The position numbers were made by a program, and so were the translations under genes. A stretch of 64,000 nt of DNA from the NCBI RefSeq assembly GCF_023073415.1, contig NZ_JADPJL010000026.1, positions 1 through 64,000 of the forward strand, given 5' to 3'. Source of the stretch: Bradyrhizobium sp. 190 (GTDB lineage Bacteria; Pseudomonadota; Alphaproteobacteria; Rhizobiales; Xanthobacteraceae). Shown here piece after piece: positions 8,502 to 16,402 of the stretch; positions within the stretch are counted from its first letter, which is position 1, and each line of letters begins with the position of its first letter. A model generated the notes under the pieces. The model was given only the letters and a program-made list of their open reading frames with translations. It had not been told where the DNA came from and did not search any database.

Positions 8502-8710
8502 TTATTGATCGGGCTGCAGAAGAACGGAGAAAGCGTCTTGTCGTTGGCGGGGTCGTTCGGTTTGGGCCGCGTCCTTTCATTGGCCTCGAGCTCGTCGAGG
8601 ACAGCGTCCATCGCCTTGTCGGGATCGGCGGCCTTGCCCTGCCGCTCCATCGCGTCGAGGTAGTTCATGTAGGCCTGATAGGCCTTTTCATCGTCGCAGA
8701 GCAGACACAT
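8498..8710 (-). CDS. Conserved small acidic protein between gatC and gatA (70 aa)
   Basis: A 70-residue protein starts MCLLCDDEKAYQAYMNYLDA. The N-terminal Cys-x-x-Cys is followed by an acidic helix with Tyr pairs, then a disordered Pro/Lys/Asn-rich half. The Cys pair could bind metal or form a redox couple with no other Cys than one near the end (FFCSPINK). GGAAG precedes the ATG at 8710, and the stop overlaps gatA by ATGA. It is the second small protein embedded in the gat operon. I do not recognise a characterised family; a link to transamidation is inferred from coupling only. Confidence 0.8.
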   Translation of the reverse strand: MCLLCDDEKAYQAYMNYLDAMERQGKAADPDKAMDAVLDELEANERTRPKPNDPANDKTLSPFFCSPINK

Positions 8711-8740
8711 CGGACTTCCGATCTCATCAGAATCTTTAGT

Positions 8741-8791
8741 TTGACGCGTTTTTCTTCACGCGAACCGGCACCCACTTCGCTTGAAAACGCT
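8741..8791. repeat. Extragenic palindromic repeat, family A copy 1
   Basis: A 51-bp element between gatC and the 70-aa gene carries an inverted pair, GCGTTTTT/GAAAACGC, around CACGCGAACCGGCACCCAC. An almost identical 50-bp copy lies at 49899-49948 in the same orientation. From memory, this motif is abundant between genes in Bradyrhizobium and Rhodopseudomonas. Here it sits inside an operon, so it may form an mRNA stem. Confidence 0.8.
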
Positions 8792-8798
8792 ACGGAAC

Positions 8799-9086
8799 CT
8801 ATTCAACAACCTTCGGCACCAGGAAGAAATGGTTTTGCGTCTCGGGCGCGTTCCTGACGATGTCGTCGGGGATCTCGCCGTCATTGACCAGGTCGGCACG
8901 CTTCTTCATTTCCATCGGGGTCACCGAGGTCATCGGTTCGACGCCGTCGACGTTCACCTCCGAAAGCTGCTCCACGAAAGCGAGCATGGCGTTCAGCTCG
9001 CCCTGAAGGTGGGGAACCTCGGCCTCGGTAACCGCAATTCGCGCGAGCTGCGCGATGCGGCGGACGGTGGCGGCATCAACAGACAT
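8799..9086 (-). CDS. gatC: Asp-tRNA(Asn)/Glu-tRNA(Gln) amidotransferase subunit C
   Basis: A 95-residue GatC, the small subunit that wraps and stabilises GatA at the GatA-GatB interface. VRRIAQLARIAVTEAEVPHL at the N-terminus, MLAFVEQLSEVNVDGVEPM in the middle and NHFFLVPKVVE at the C-terminus are the family hallmarks. The start at 9086 follows GAGG about 10 bases upstream. It is the first gene of the gat operon; the 88-bp gap before the next gene holds a palindromic repeat. Confidence 0.97.
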   Translation of the reverse strand: MSVDAATVRRIAQLARIAVTEAEVPHLQGELNAMLAFVEQLSEVNVDGVEPMTSVTPMEMKKRADLVNDGEIPDDIVRNAPETQNHFFLVPKVVE

Positions 9087-9120
9087 ATATATAGGCCTCG
9101 AATGGAGAATTCGCATCCGC

Positions 9121-9150
9121 CGTATAGCAGAGGCCGCTTTTGCGCCGCAA
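9121..9150 (-). promoter_or_regulatory. Candidate sigma-70-type promoter for the gat operon
   Basis: On the minus strand, TTGCGG (9145-9150) and TATACG (9121-9126) are separated by 18 bases. Transcription would start near 9114, giving a leader of about 28 nt before gatC. The match is fair rather than strong; the placement is what makes it credible. Confidence 0.35.
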
Positions 9151-9359
9151 CCGCGGGAACAGGCCGAACCGGGCCTTCGGACGCCGAATACCCGTCTTTT
9201 GGAGATCAAAAGTCGACCTCCCCCCAACGCACAAGATTTTGAGCGCCAAGCGCCCATTTCCTGCGCAAACGAGCCTAACGAAACCATTTTGCCGCCTTAC
9301 GTAGTCGCCCTGAACCAGTCGAGGGATGTAGTCGCGGCCAGGACATCGGAGGCCGTGTC

Positions 9360-9470
9360 ATGTCCACCATCGAAAATGACAGCGCCGGATCGGAAAGCTG
9401 GGATCCTGCCCTCTGGTCCATCGGGACCGTGCTCGGCGTCGCGATCATCTACCTCGGCTGCTTAACCTGA
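9360..9470 (+). CDS. Small single-span membrane protein (36 aa)
   Basis: A 36-residue ORF has GGAGG nine bases before its ATG. An acidic polar N-terminus (MSTIENDSAGSE) is followed by one hydrophobic segment (ALWSIGTVLGVAIIYLGCLT) long enough to span the inner membrane. It lies 21 bp upstream of another small gene on the same strand, and the two are probably co-transcribed. The function is unknown. Confidence rests on the ribosome site and the clean transmembrane profile. Confidence 0.6.
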   Translation: MSTIENDSAGSESWDPALWSIGTVLGVAIIYLGCLT

Positions 9471-9491
9471 CCAACGGGAGAGAGAGCCATT

Positions 9492-9656
9492 ATGTCCCAG
9501 GCTAAAATCCTGCAGGAAAAGGCGGAAATGTTCGAGCGCCGCGCGGAAAGCGCGGCCGATCCGATCTCAAAGCAGCATTACAAGGAGATGGCGGCGCATT
9601 ACCGGTCGCTGGCGGTTGAGCATCTTGAGGTGCACCGCGACGAACCGGCACACTAG
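9492..9656 (+). CDS. Small helical protein (54 aa)
   Basis: A 54-residue protein starts MSQAKILQEKAEMFERRAES. It is charged, amphipathic and probably one long helix or a helical hairpin, with HYKEMAAHYRSLAVEHL in the second half. Small proteins of this type, with a KAEMFERRAE-like head, are frequent in Bradyrhizobium. A GGGAGAGAG purine tract precedes the ATG. It follows the 36-aa membrane protein closely. There is no known function. Confidence 0.65.
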   Translation: MSQAKILQEKAEMFERRAESAADPISKQHYKEMAAHYRSLAVEHLEVHRDEPAH

Positions 9657-9686
9657 GACCGCACAAAACCCGCTCCAGGCCGCCAG

Positions 9687-10763
9687 CTAGCCGCTCAACG
9701 CACCGAGCCGCGCCAACGCAGCGCCCGCCAGCGAACGGGTCAGCTCAGCCGCCGGCATCTCGCGGCCCATCCGCACCGCCTGCCCGGCCCAGAGATTGGT
9801 GAAATCGACCTTGCCGAGCTTTTCGGCCGCCGCCTTCAGCGGCCCGAGCGCGGTGGCGGCGTGGGGGAAAGCCGGGGCATCAGGCGAAATCGGGCCGACC
9901 TCGCGCATGACGCGGTTGGCAACGCCGCGCGCGGGACGTCCGGTCATGACATTGGTGATGACGGTGGAATCGTCATGCGCCTGGGCCAGCGCGGTGCGCG
10001 CCGCCGCGATCACCTTGGATTCCGGGCAGCGCAGATAGGCGCTGCCGATCTGCACACCGGACGCGCCTAGCGCAAACGCTGCCGCGATGCCGCGCCCGTC
10101 GGCGATACCGCCGGCTGCGATCACCGGCACCTTCACCGCATCAACCACCTGCGGCACCAGCGCAAACGTGCCGGGCTGCTGGGCGATATTGTCGGTCAGG
10201 AACATGCCGCGGTGGCCGCCCGCCTCGGCGCCTTGCGCGATGATAACATCGGCGCCGTTCTCCTCCAGCCAGATCGCTTCCTTCACGATGGTCGCTGACG
10301 ACATCACGATGCAGCCCGCCGCCTTGACGCGCTTGACCAGCGCCGGATGCGGCAGGCCGAAATGGAAGCTGACCACTTCGGGCTTCAGTTCTTCCACCAC
10401 CGCGCACATCGCCTCGTCGAAAGGCGCACGGTTCGCAGCGTTGACGGGCGCTGCGGGATCGAGACCCAATTCCTTGTAATAAGAGCCGAGCCGCACCTTC
10501 CATCCGGCCTCGCGCGCGGGATCGGCATCGACCGGCGTGTGGCAGAAGAAGTTCATGTTGACCGGCGCCGAGACGCGCTGGCGGATGATGTTGACCTGCT
10601 CGCGCGCTTTCTCGGCCGTGATCATCGCACATGGCAGCGAGCCGAGCGCCCCGCCCTGCGCCGCCGCGATCACGAACTCGGCGTCCATGAAGCCGGCCAT
10701 CGGCGCCTGCACGATCGGAAATTCGGTCTTGAAGAGGTCGATGATCCGGCGATCTGGCCACAT
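9687..10763 (-). CDS. Nitronate monooxygenase family protein (downstream paralogue)
   Basis: A 358-residue FMN-dependent TIM-barrel enzyme of the nitronate monooxygenase (2-nitropropane dioxygenase) family, expected to oxidise alkyl nitronates with O2. Visible motifs are FPIVQAPMAGF near the N-terminus, the AQGAEAGGHRG loop with His184 (the usual catalytic base), the phosphate-binding AAGGIADGRG (216-225) and GVQIGSAYL (236-244). The start at 10763 is chosen because FKTEFPIVQ homology begins right after it; a longer upstream frame would run into the neighbouring gene. It is second in a two-gene unit with the paralogue at 10798, 34 bp apart, divergent from a LysR gene. Confidence 0.9.
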   Translation of the reverse strand: MWPDRRIIDLFKTEFPIVQAPMAGFMDAEFVIAAAQGGALGSLPCAMITAEKAREQVNIIRQRVSAPVNMNFFCHTPVDADPAREAGWKVRLGSYYKELGLDPAAPVNAANRAPFDEAMCAVVEELKPEVVSFHFGLPHPALVKRVKAAGCIVMSSATIVKEAIWLEENGADVIIAQGAEAGGHRGMFLTDNIAQQPGTFALVPQVVDAVKVPVIAAGGIADGRGIAAAFALGASGVQIGSAYLRCPESKVIAAARTALAQAHDDSTVITNVMTGRPARGVANRVMREVGPISPDAPAFPHAATALGPLKAAAEKLGKVDFTNLWAGQAVRMGREMPAAELTRSLAGAALARLGALSG

Positions 10764-10797
10764 GGTTCTGCTCGCTTGCTTTTGAGGATGGATGCGC

Positions 10798-11772
10798 TCA
10801 GGCGGCGACGGAGTTACGCCGTCCGCCCAATATCTGCTCTGCCTCGGTGACGATCCTGTCAACGATCTCGCCGGCCGGCGGAATATCATGGATCAGTCCG
10901 ACGGACTCGCCGGCAATGACGGCGGCGATGTCGAAATTGCCGGCCGCTTTTGCTGCCGCATATTCGGCGGCGACCGCTTTGACGTTCTGCAGCAATTCGA
11001 CCTCGCGTCCGATCCAGCGGCGGGCATGATCGTTGATCAGGCAGCGGCCGGTAAACGGCGCCGGCCAGACATTGTTGCGCGAGAGATCGAAGATGATGCC
11101 GCGGACGCTGTTGCCGCTCGATGCGGCGCAGATGCGCCGTTTCGCTTCCTCGGCACCGTCGCATTCCTGGCTGGCATAAAAGCGCGTGCCGAGCAGCACG
11201 CCGGAAGCGCCCAGCATCATCATCGCCGCCAGCCCGCGGCCGTCGCCGATGCCGCCGGCCGCCGCGACCGGCACCCGGCCGGCTGCGACATCGACGATCG
11301 CCGGCACGATGTCGATCGTGGTGCGTGAGGCGCCATGGCCGCCGGCCTCGGCTCCCTGCGCGATCAGGATGTCGGCGCCTGCATCGAGCGCCTGCCGCGC
11401 CATCGCCTCGTCCTGCACCTGGCAGATCAGGAGCGCGCCGGACGATTTGATCCGCGGCGCAAAGGGCTTTGGATCGCCGAACGAAAGCATGATCGCGCGC
11501 GCGCCGGCTTCAAGCGCGATGTCCAGCAGCGCCGGCTGTTTCGCAAGGCTCCAGGTAATGAAGCCGATGCCAAAGGGATCGGACACATCAGCAAGCTTGG
11601 CTGTTTCCTGCTCTAGCCACGCCTTGTCACCGTAACCGCCGCCGAGAATGCCGAACCCGCCGGCGGCGCTGACTGCCCTGGTGAGGCGCGCGCCGGCAAT
11701 GACATCCATCGGTGCCGACAGGATCGGATACTGGATGCCCAAACGGGTGGTCAGTGGCGTGGAAATCGACAT
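10798..11772 (-). CDS. Nitronate monooxygenase family protein (LysR-adjacent paralogue)
   Basis: A 324-residue member of the same FMN-binding family as its downstream neighbour but clearly diverged. Landmarks are YPILSAPMDVIAG at residues 15-27, AQGAEAGGHGASR with His146, AAGGIGDGRG (171-180) and GVLLGTRFYAS. The substrate is probably a nitronate or a related anionic nitroalkane; some members act instead as enoyl reductases or dehydrogenases. It is the first gene of the pair, and its upstream region is shared with a divergent LysR regulator and a strong inverted repeat, so it is probably inducible. Confidence 0.9.
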   Translation of the reverse strand: MSISTPLTTRLGIQYPILSAPMDVIAGARLTRAVSAAGGFGILGGGYGDKAWLEQETAKLADVSDPFGIGFITWSLAKQPALLDIALEAGARAIMLSFGDPKPFAPRIKSSGALLICQVQDEAMARQALDAGADILIAQGAEAGGHGASRTTIDIVPAIVDVAAGRVPVAAAGGIGDGRGLAAMMMLGASGVLLGTRFYASQECDGAEEAKRRICAASSGNSVRGIIFDLSRNNVWPAPFTGRCLINDHARRWIGREVELLQNVKAVAAEYAAAKAAGNFDIAAVIAGESVGLIHDIPPAGEIVDRIVTEAEQILGGRRNSVAA

Positions 11773-11817
11773 GTCTATTTCTCTGAGATCTGGACACAGA
11801 CATTAGGCCGAACTATC

Positions 11818-11844
11818 ATTCTCTAAAAATGAATACTAGAGAAT
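11818..11844. promoter_or_regulatory. LysR-type operator, ATTCTCTA-N11-TAGAGAAT
   Basis: A perfect inverted repeat with eight-base arms (11818-11825 and 11837-11844) and an 11-base centre, fitting the LysR box rule T-N11-A. It lies between the divergent nitronate monooxygenase and LysR genes. A third half-site, ATCTCTA, follows at about 11851, as is usual for LysR activation sites. The dyad overlaps an upstream possible ATG of the regulator, which supports the internal start. Confidence 0.8.
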
Positions 11845-11875
11845 GCAGACATCTCTAAAACGAAACGATGGCACC

Positions 11876-12757
11876 ATGGAGTTGAGCGATCTCCTGACCT
11901 TTTCGACGGTTGCACGGCTGGGCGGCATCACGCGCGCCGCTGACGAACTCAACACCGTGCAATCCAACGTCACGCAGCGGGTGAAGGCGCTCGAAGCCGA
12001 GATCGGCACCGCGCTGTTCGAGCGGCACAGCCGCGGCATGACGCTGACCGGTGCCGGCCGCCGGCTGCTGCCCTATGCGCAGCGGATGGCCGCGCTGTCG
12101 CGTGAGGCGCTGCTCGCTGCGCGCGACGATGGCGAACCGAAGGGACCGCTCGCGATCGGATCGATGGAAACCACGGCCGCCGTTCGCTTGCCCTCGCTGC
12201 TCGCCGAATTCCATCGCCGCTTCCCGGCGGTGAGATTGAGCTTGCGGACGTCCACGACGGCCGAGCTGGTGGCGGGTGTGCTCAACGGTACGTTTGACGG
12301 CGCATTCGTCGCGGGTCCAATCGAACACGCCGAACTCGACGCGACGGTCGCGTTTCGGGAAGAACTGGTGCTGGTCACGGCGCGGCGATGGCCAAGCCTT
12401 GCCGCTTTGCGCGCGGGCACGCCTGAGTCCGGACCGACCGCGCTGGTTTTCCGTACCGGCTGTACCTACCGGCAGCGACTCGAACAGGTCTTCACGGAAT
12501 TCGGCTGGCCGTCATCCGCCCGTTTCGAACTCGGCACGCTCGACGGCATGGTCGGCTGCGTCGCCGCCGACATGGGCGTGACGCTGCTGCCGCGCGCCGT
12601 CGTCGGGCGGAACGACACGGTCAGCATTCACACGCTGAGCCCGGCGCAGTCCAAGGTCGAGACGCTCTTCATTACCTGCCGCACGGCCCATCAATACAGC
12701 GCCCTGCAGGGCTTTGCGTCCTGCCTGAGCAGCAATGGCGAGGTTATCGCCGCCTGA
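11876..12757 (+). CDS. LysR-family transcriptional regulator
   Basis: A 293-residue LysR regulator. The N-terminal winged helix-turn-helix (MELSDLLTFSTVARLGGITRA through LFERHSRGMTLTGAG) is canonical, and the rest is a periplasmic-binding-protein-like co-inducer domain (IGSMETTAAVRLPSLLAEFH, about residue 90 onward). The start at 11876 is preferred over 11843 because the earlier ATG lies inside the operator palindrome and adds non-family residues. The divergent layout and shared dyad predict autorepression and activation of the two nitronate monooxygenase genes. The inducer is unknown. Confidence 0.92.
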   Translation: MELSDLLTFSTVARLGGITRAADELNTVQSNVTQRVKALEAEIGTALFERHSRGMTLTGAGRRLLPYAQRMAALSREALLAARDDGEPKGPLAIGSMETTAAVRLPSLLAEFHRRFPAVRLSLRTSTTAELVAGVLNGTFDGAFVAGPIEHAELDATVAFREELVLVTARRWPSLAALRAGTPESGPTALVFRTGCTYRQRLEQVFTEFGWPSSARFELGTLDGMVGCVAADMGVTLLPRAVVGRNDTVSIHTLSPAQSKVETLFITCRTAHQYSALQGFASCLSSNGEVIAA

Positions 12758-12959
12758 CATGCCAGCGCCGCAACGCGACGCCGGCCCAGATCGCCTCGAC
12801 CAGCCCGAACGGCCAGGCGCCCTGCAGAAATCCGTAAGCTGAGCCGAGCGCGCAAGCGCCAGCGAAGGCCAGGATGAACCAGTGGCTGCGATCTTCCAGC
12901 GCGTAAGCCACAAGCATCGCGGTTACCGCGAACAGGCCGAACAAACTAAGTAAATCCAT
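12744..12959 (-). CDS. Small inner-membrane protein, CBU_0592-like
   Basis: A 71-residue very hydrophobic protein with two to three membrane helices (LLSLFGLFAVTAMLVAYAL, WFILAFAGACALGSAYGFL, PFGLVEAIWAGVALRRW) and a basic tail, HVRRR. The pattern, especially the closing AIWAGVAL, resembles the CBU_0592-type small membrane proteins. It converges with the LysR gene and overlaps its last 14 bp. The function is unknown. Confidence 0.75.
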   Translation of the reverse strand: MDLLSLFGLFAVTAMLVAYALEDRSHWFILAFAGACALGSAYGFLQGAWPFGLVEAIWAGVALRRWHVRRR

Positions 12960-13174
12960 CTAATCGGCCTTATCGCGCATTCATTCCGCCGCACGAAACT
13001 TGTCTGCCATCTTTCTGCAACAAATCAATTTGCGCTGCACACTTTCGCGGCCTTGCAGCGTTCGATCGCAACGCGGACGCCGGAATTAAAAAAACTTCTA
13101 GCTGCTCCACACTACTACGTTAGTATGAGCCGCTAGTTACCAAAAACCATAACGTCAATCTGGGAGGGACTGCG

Positions 13175-14110
13175 ATGCGCATTGCGTTCGTATTGAGCTG
13201 TTCTGTTGCCTTGTTGGGTACGGTCGGAACGGCAAGCGCTCAGGACTGGACGAAATCTAAATGGGGGCCGAACGACGAGATCGGCGCCGCCAATTACATG
13301 ACCCCTGAACTCGTCGTGAAGGCAGCGGGGCTCGTCAAGACCGGCAAGACCTACGCGCTCGGCATTCCCGTCGACACCAAGACCCCCGCCTATCCGCCGC
13401 GGGCTTTCAAGATCACCGTCGTGCAACCCGGTCAGGCCGGCATTCCTGGCCTCGGACCGAGCAAGACCACCTATAATGACGACATCATCGAGGGCTGGGT
13501 CGGCGTCGGCAGCCAGCTCGACGGTCTCGGCCATATCGGCGTCGAGCACGTCTATTACAACGGCAACAAGCTCGCCGACTTCGCTGATCCCACCGGGCTG
13601 AAGAAGCTCGGCGTCGAAAAGATCCCGCCGATGGTGACGCGCGGCGTGCTGCTCGACATGGCCGCGCATTACGGTACCGACGTGGTCAAGGAAGGCACCG
13701 CCTTCAACACCAAGGAGATCGAGGAAGTCGCGAAGAAGCAGGGCGTCGAAATCCGCCAGGGCGACGTCGTGATCTTCCACACCGGCTGGCTCAGCCTGAT
13801 CGGCAAGGACGACAAGCGTTTCGGGGCCGGCGAACCCGGTCTCGGCGTCGAAGGCGCCAAATATCTCGCCGGCAAGGGCGTCGTCGCCGTTGGCGCCGAT
13901 ACCTGGGGCCTCGAAGCAGTCCCATTCGAGACCAAGAACGTCTTCGAGGTGCACCAGATCCTGTTGCCGATGAACGGCATCTACATCCTCGAAAACATGG
14001 ACACGGCCGAACTCGCCAAGGACAAGGCCTACGAGTTCCTGTTCGTGCTCGGCCAGCCGCGCTTCAAGGGCGGTGTGCAGAGCATGATCAACCCGGTCGC
14101 AATAAGATAA
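13175..14110 (+). CDS. Secreted cyclase-family (kynurenine formamidase-like) hydrolase
   Basis: A 311-residue protein with a signal peptide (MRIAFVLSCSVALLGTVGTASA, cleavage near residue 22) and a cyclase-superfamily (PF04199) fold. The metal site is the variant GSQLDGLGHIG (Gln114, Asp116, His120) rather than the HxGTHxDxPxH of kynurenine formamidase; this variant is common in the larger bacterial members. GDVVIFHTGW and the C-terminal GxDTWGLE-type segment also fit. It is probably a periplasmic metal-dependent amidase or hydrolase, substrate unknown. GGGAGG lies nine bases before the ATG. It is monocistronic with a 215-bp upstream gap. Confidence 0.85.
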   Translation: MRIAFVLSCSVALLGTVGTASAQDWTKSKWGPNDEIGAANYMTPELVVKAAGLVKTGKTYALGIPVDTKTPAYPPRAFKITVVQPGQAGIPGLGPSKTTYNDDIIEGWVGVGSQLDGLGHIGVEHVYYNGNKLADFADPTGLKKLGVEKIPPMVTRGVLLDMAAHYGTDVVKEGTAFNTKEIEEVAKKQGVEIRQGDVVIFHTGWLSLIGKDDKRFGAGEPGLGVEGAKYLAGKGVVAVGADTWGLEAVPFETKNVFEVHQILLPMNGIYILENMDTAELAKDKAYEFLFVLGQPRFKGGVQSMINPVAIR

Positions 14111-14201
14111 GACCATCACGACAACGGGCGTGGCGTTCTCGCATGGACGCCACGCCCTGATCGGCTTTGCCTGCACGGCGCGCCACGTGTTAAGCGGGGC
14201 G

Positions 14202-14684
14202 ATGCCTGCCCCCATCCTGCCCTTGATCGAAGCCGTGACGCACTGGCCCGAGCGTGGCGCCCTGATCGGCCTAGATCTCGGCACCAAGACCATCGGCGTC
14301 GCCGTGTCCGACCCCGACCGCCGCCTGGCGACCGGCGTCGAAACACTCCACCGCAAGGCCTTCAAGGCCGACGCGGCGCGGCTGCTGGCGATATCGGGCG
14401 AACGCAATGCGGTCGGCTTCGTGCTCGGCCTGCCCATCAACATGGACGGCAGCGAGGGGCCGCGCGCGCAATCGACCCGCGCCTTTGCCCGCAATTTCTC
14501 CAACCTCACCGGCCTCGCCATCGCTTTATGGGACGAGCGGCTGTCGACGGCCGCTGTCGAGCGCGAGCTGATCGGCATGGACGTTTCCCGCGCCCGCCGC
14601 GCCGAGGTGATCGACGAGCATGCCGCGATCTTCATCCTGCAGGGCGCGCTGGACCGGCTGAAGACCCTTCGCGGGGATCGCTGA
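14202..14684 (+). CDS. ruvX: Holliday junction resolvase-like YqgF/RuvX
   Basis: A 160-residue RNase H-fold nuclease of the YqgF/RuvX family, implicated in 16S/23S rRNA maturation and proposed as a Holliday junction resolvase. Seen are LIGLDLGTKTIGVAVSD with catalytic Asp25, VLGLPINMDGSEG (74-86), DERLST (111-116) and the C-terminal acidic residue in EVIDEHAA (about Asp138). The start at 14202 is chosen because the family N-terminus begins shortly after; an upstream in-frame ATG at 14130 adds unrelated residues. It is coupled to the following transporter by a TGATG overlap. Confidence 0.92.
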   Translation: MPAPILPLIEAVTHWPERGALIGLDLGTKTIGVAVSDPDRRLATGVETLHRKAFKADAARLLAISGERNAVGFVLGLPINMDGSEGPRAQSTRAFARNFSNLTGLAIALWDERLSTAAVERELIGMDVSRARRAEVIDEHAAIFILQGALDRLKTLRGDR

Positions 14685-15616
14685 TGGCGGTGGTGATCTC
14701 GGCGCTGCTGCCGGTGTTTCTGCTGATCGTGCTCGGCTTCATCCTCAAGCGCAGCCTGATGCGGCTGGACACGCAATGGCACGGGCTGGAGCGGCTGACC
14801 TACTACGTCCTGTTCCCGACGCTGCTGATCCAGACGCTGGTGAAGGCCGATCTATCCAGCGTTCCGGTGGCCGGGGTCGGCGGCGCGCTGATGCTCTCGG
14901 CGCTGGCGATGTCGCTCTTGTGCCTGGCGCTGCGGCCCGTCTTCTCCCGCTGGAACATCGATGGCCCGGCCTTCACCTCGATCTTCCAGGGCGCAACGCG
15001 CTGGCAGACTTATGTCGCGCTCGCCGTCTCCAGCAATCTCTTTGGCCACACCGGGCTTGCGCTGGCCTCCGTGGCCATGGTCGCGATCATCCCACTTGTG
15101 AATGTGTTCAGCGTGTCGGTACTGGCTCACTACGCTGCGCCGGAAAAGCAGTCGCTCCGCGCGATCGTGATGACCGTGCTGACGAATCCTCTGATCTGGG
15201 CGTGCGTGATCGGGCTTGCGGTGAACGTCACTCATCTTCCGCTGCCACAGGTCTGGCACGACGTCGCCGAGGCGCTCGGCCGCTCCTCCCTCGGCATCGG
15301 CCTGCTCGTCACCGGCGCGGGCCTACAGCTTGCAGGTATGTTCCGCCCGAGTCTGGCCGCTTCGATCGCGGTGTTACTCAAGCTGATCCTGATGCCGGTT
15401 CTTGGCGTCGCGCTGGCGCTGTGGTTCGGCATATCGGGCTCAAGCCTGGTGATCGTGGCTGTCTGCTCGGCCGTGCCCACCTCGTCCTCCGCCTATGTGC
15501 TGGCACGGCAAATGGGCGGTGACGCGCCGCTATTGGCGCAGATCATCACGCTGCAGACGATTCTGGCGGCGGTGACGATGCCGGTCGCGATTGCGCTGGT
15601 GACGGCGCCCCCCTAG
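14684..15616 (+). CDS. Auxin efflux carrier (AEC/PF03547) family transporter
   Basis: A 310-residue inner-membrane carrier with about ten membrane helices, starting MAVVISALLPVFLLIVLGF. The AEC family exports or imports small organic acids (malonate and similar); the substrate cannot be read here. LTNPLIWACVIGLAVN is the family's typical mid-protein segment. Ser/Thr-rich PTSSSAYVLARQMGGD before the last helices is strongly conserved in this family. The start overlaps the ruvX stop by one base (TGATG), indicating co-translation. It ends 4 bp into the convergent CPBP gene. Confidence 0.92.
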   Translation: MAVVISALLPVFLLIVLGFILKRSLMRLDTQWHGLERLTYYVLFPTLLIQTLVKADLSSVPVAGVGGALMLSALAMSLLCLALRPVFSRWNIDGPAFTSIFQGATRWQTYVALAVSSNLFGHTGLALASVAMVAIIPLVNVFSVSVLAHYAAPEKQSLRAIVMTVLTNPLIWACVIGLAVNVTHLPLPQVWHDVAEALGRSSLGIGLLVTGAGLQLAGMFRPSLAASIAVLLKLILMPVLGVALALWFGISGSSLVIVAVCSAVPTSSSAYVLARQMGGDAPLLAQIITLQTILAAVTMPVAIALVTAPP

Positions 15617-16350
15617 GCGAATCGCATTGTTAGAAAGAGAAAGAAATTCATGCCCGAGTGAACGATTACCGCGAGCCAAGTTGAATTGCTGCGCCAGCGG
15701 AAATGGCCGAGGGCGACACCCGACACAAAGATCCAACAGCGCCCCCACCAATCATATTGGGTGTGGATTGCCCCCCAAATTGCTGCGGTCACCACAATGG
15801 TTGCGATCGGACCGAGAAAAGACTCAGACCAACCTCGAAACATGAAGCCACGGAAAGTGAACTCTTCCATGATTGGCGCTGCGACACAGGCTGCAAAAAA
15901 CAAGATTAGCAACTCGCCGATACCGCTGAACGGAAGATGGGGGCTCGCCGAAGGCGCCGTGGGAGACCTGAAGACGATCTCACCCAACCAGAGAATGGTC
16001 GTGATCATCAATGCCGCCATAACCTCGTCGCGAGTGGGCCAGTTCAAGGCAAGGTATTCAGAGAACTCGCGTCGCGCCATTCCGACGGCGATCCAGAGCA
16101 CGACGATCGCCGATGCACAGCCCAATATCGATGCAGCATTATCCCACCCCCTCGTTACTTGAAGCTGGGCAGGAGAAGGGACCGCACTATCGTGCGTGAC
16201 CGCCAGCACAACAAGAGTGAGCCAACTTGTCAGGCTGAAGACAGCGTAAGCGACCAGGGCGACAAACGTGGTTTCCATGAAGTCCCACGTTCTGGGCACT
16301 CGTGCCGCAACCGAGACCGGCCGATTTCTATCATGCAAGTCCAGCATCAC
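15613..16350 (-). CDS. CPBP-family intramembrane metalloprotease (copy 1)
   Basis: A 245-residue membrane protein of the CAAX protease/Rce1-like (CPBP) family. The catalytic motifs are present: EEFTFRG (Glu162-Glu163, Arg167), His196 in AIHTQYD, and His231/Asn235 in VHSGMN. Several hydrophobic helices surround them. It is paralogous to its upstream neighbour at 16403, 52 bp away, with the same EExxxRG-FxxRGWSES and STWL layout. The region is visibly less GC-rich (roughly 50-60% in lines I counted) than the second copy, suggesting a different history. Family members cleave prenylated proteins or peptide pheromones, or process bacteriocins; the target here is unknown. Confidence 0.9.
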   Translation of the reverse strand: MMLDLHDRNRPVSVAARVPRTWDFMETTFVALVAYAVFSLTSWLTLVVLAVTHDSAVPSPAQLQVTRGWDNAASILGCASAIVVLWIAVGMARREFSEYLALNWPTRDEVMAALMITTILWLGEIVFRSPTAPSASPHLPFSGIGELLILFFAACVAAPIMEEFTFRGFMFRGWSESFLGPIATIVVTAAIWGAIHTQYDWWGRCWIFVSGVALGHFRWRSNSTWLAVIVHSGMNFFLFLTMRFA

Positions 16351-16402
16351 TCTTGTGACAACCTCACGGCGCGAATGGAGTGAACTTCTACCCCACCGGA
16401 AA

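Noticed and set aside
13133..14782. Long minus-strand frame over the cyclase and ruvX genes
   Set aside because: It is antisense shadow of two recognisable genes.
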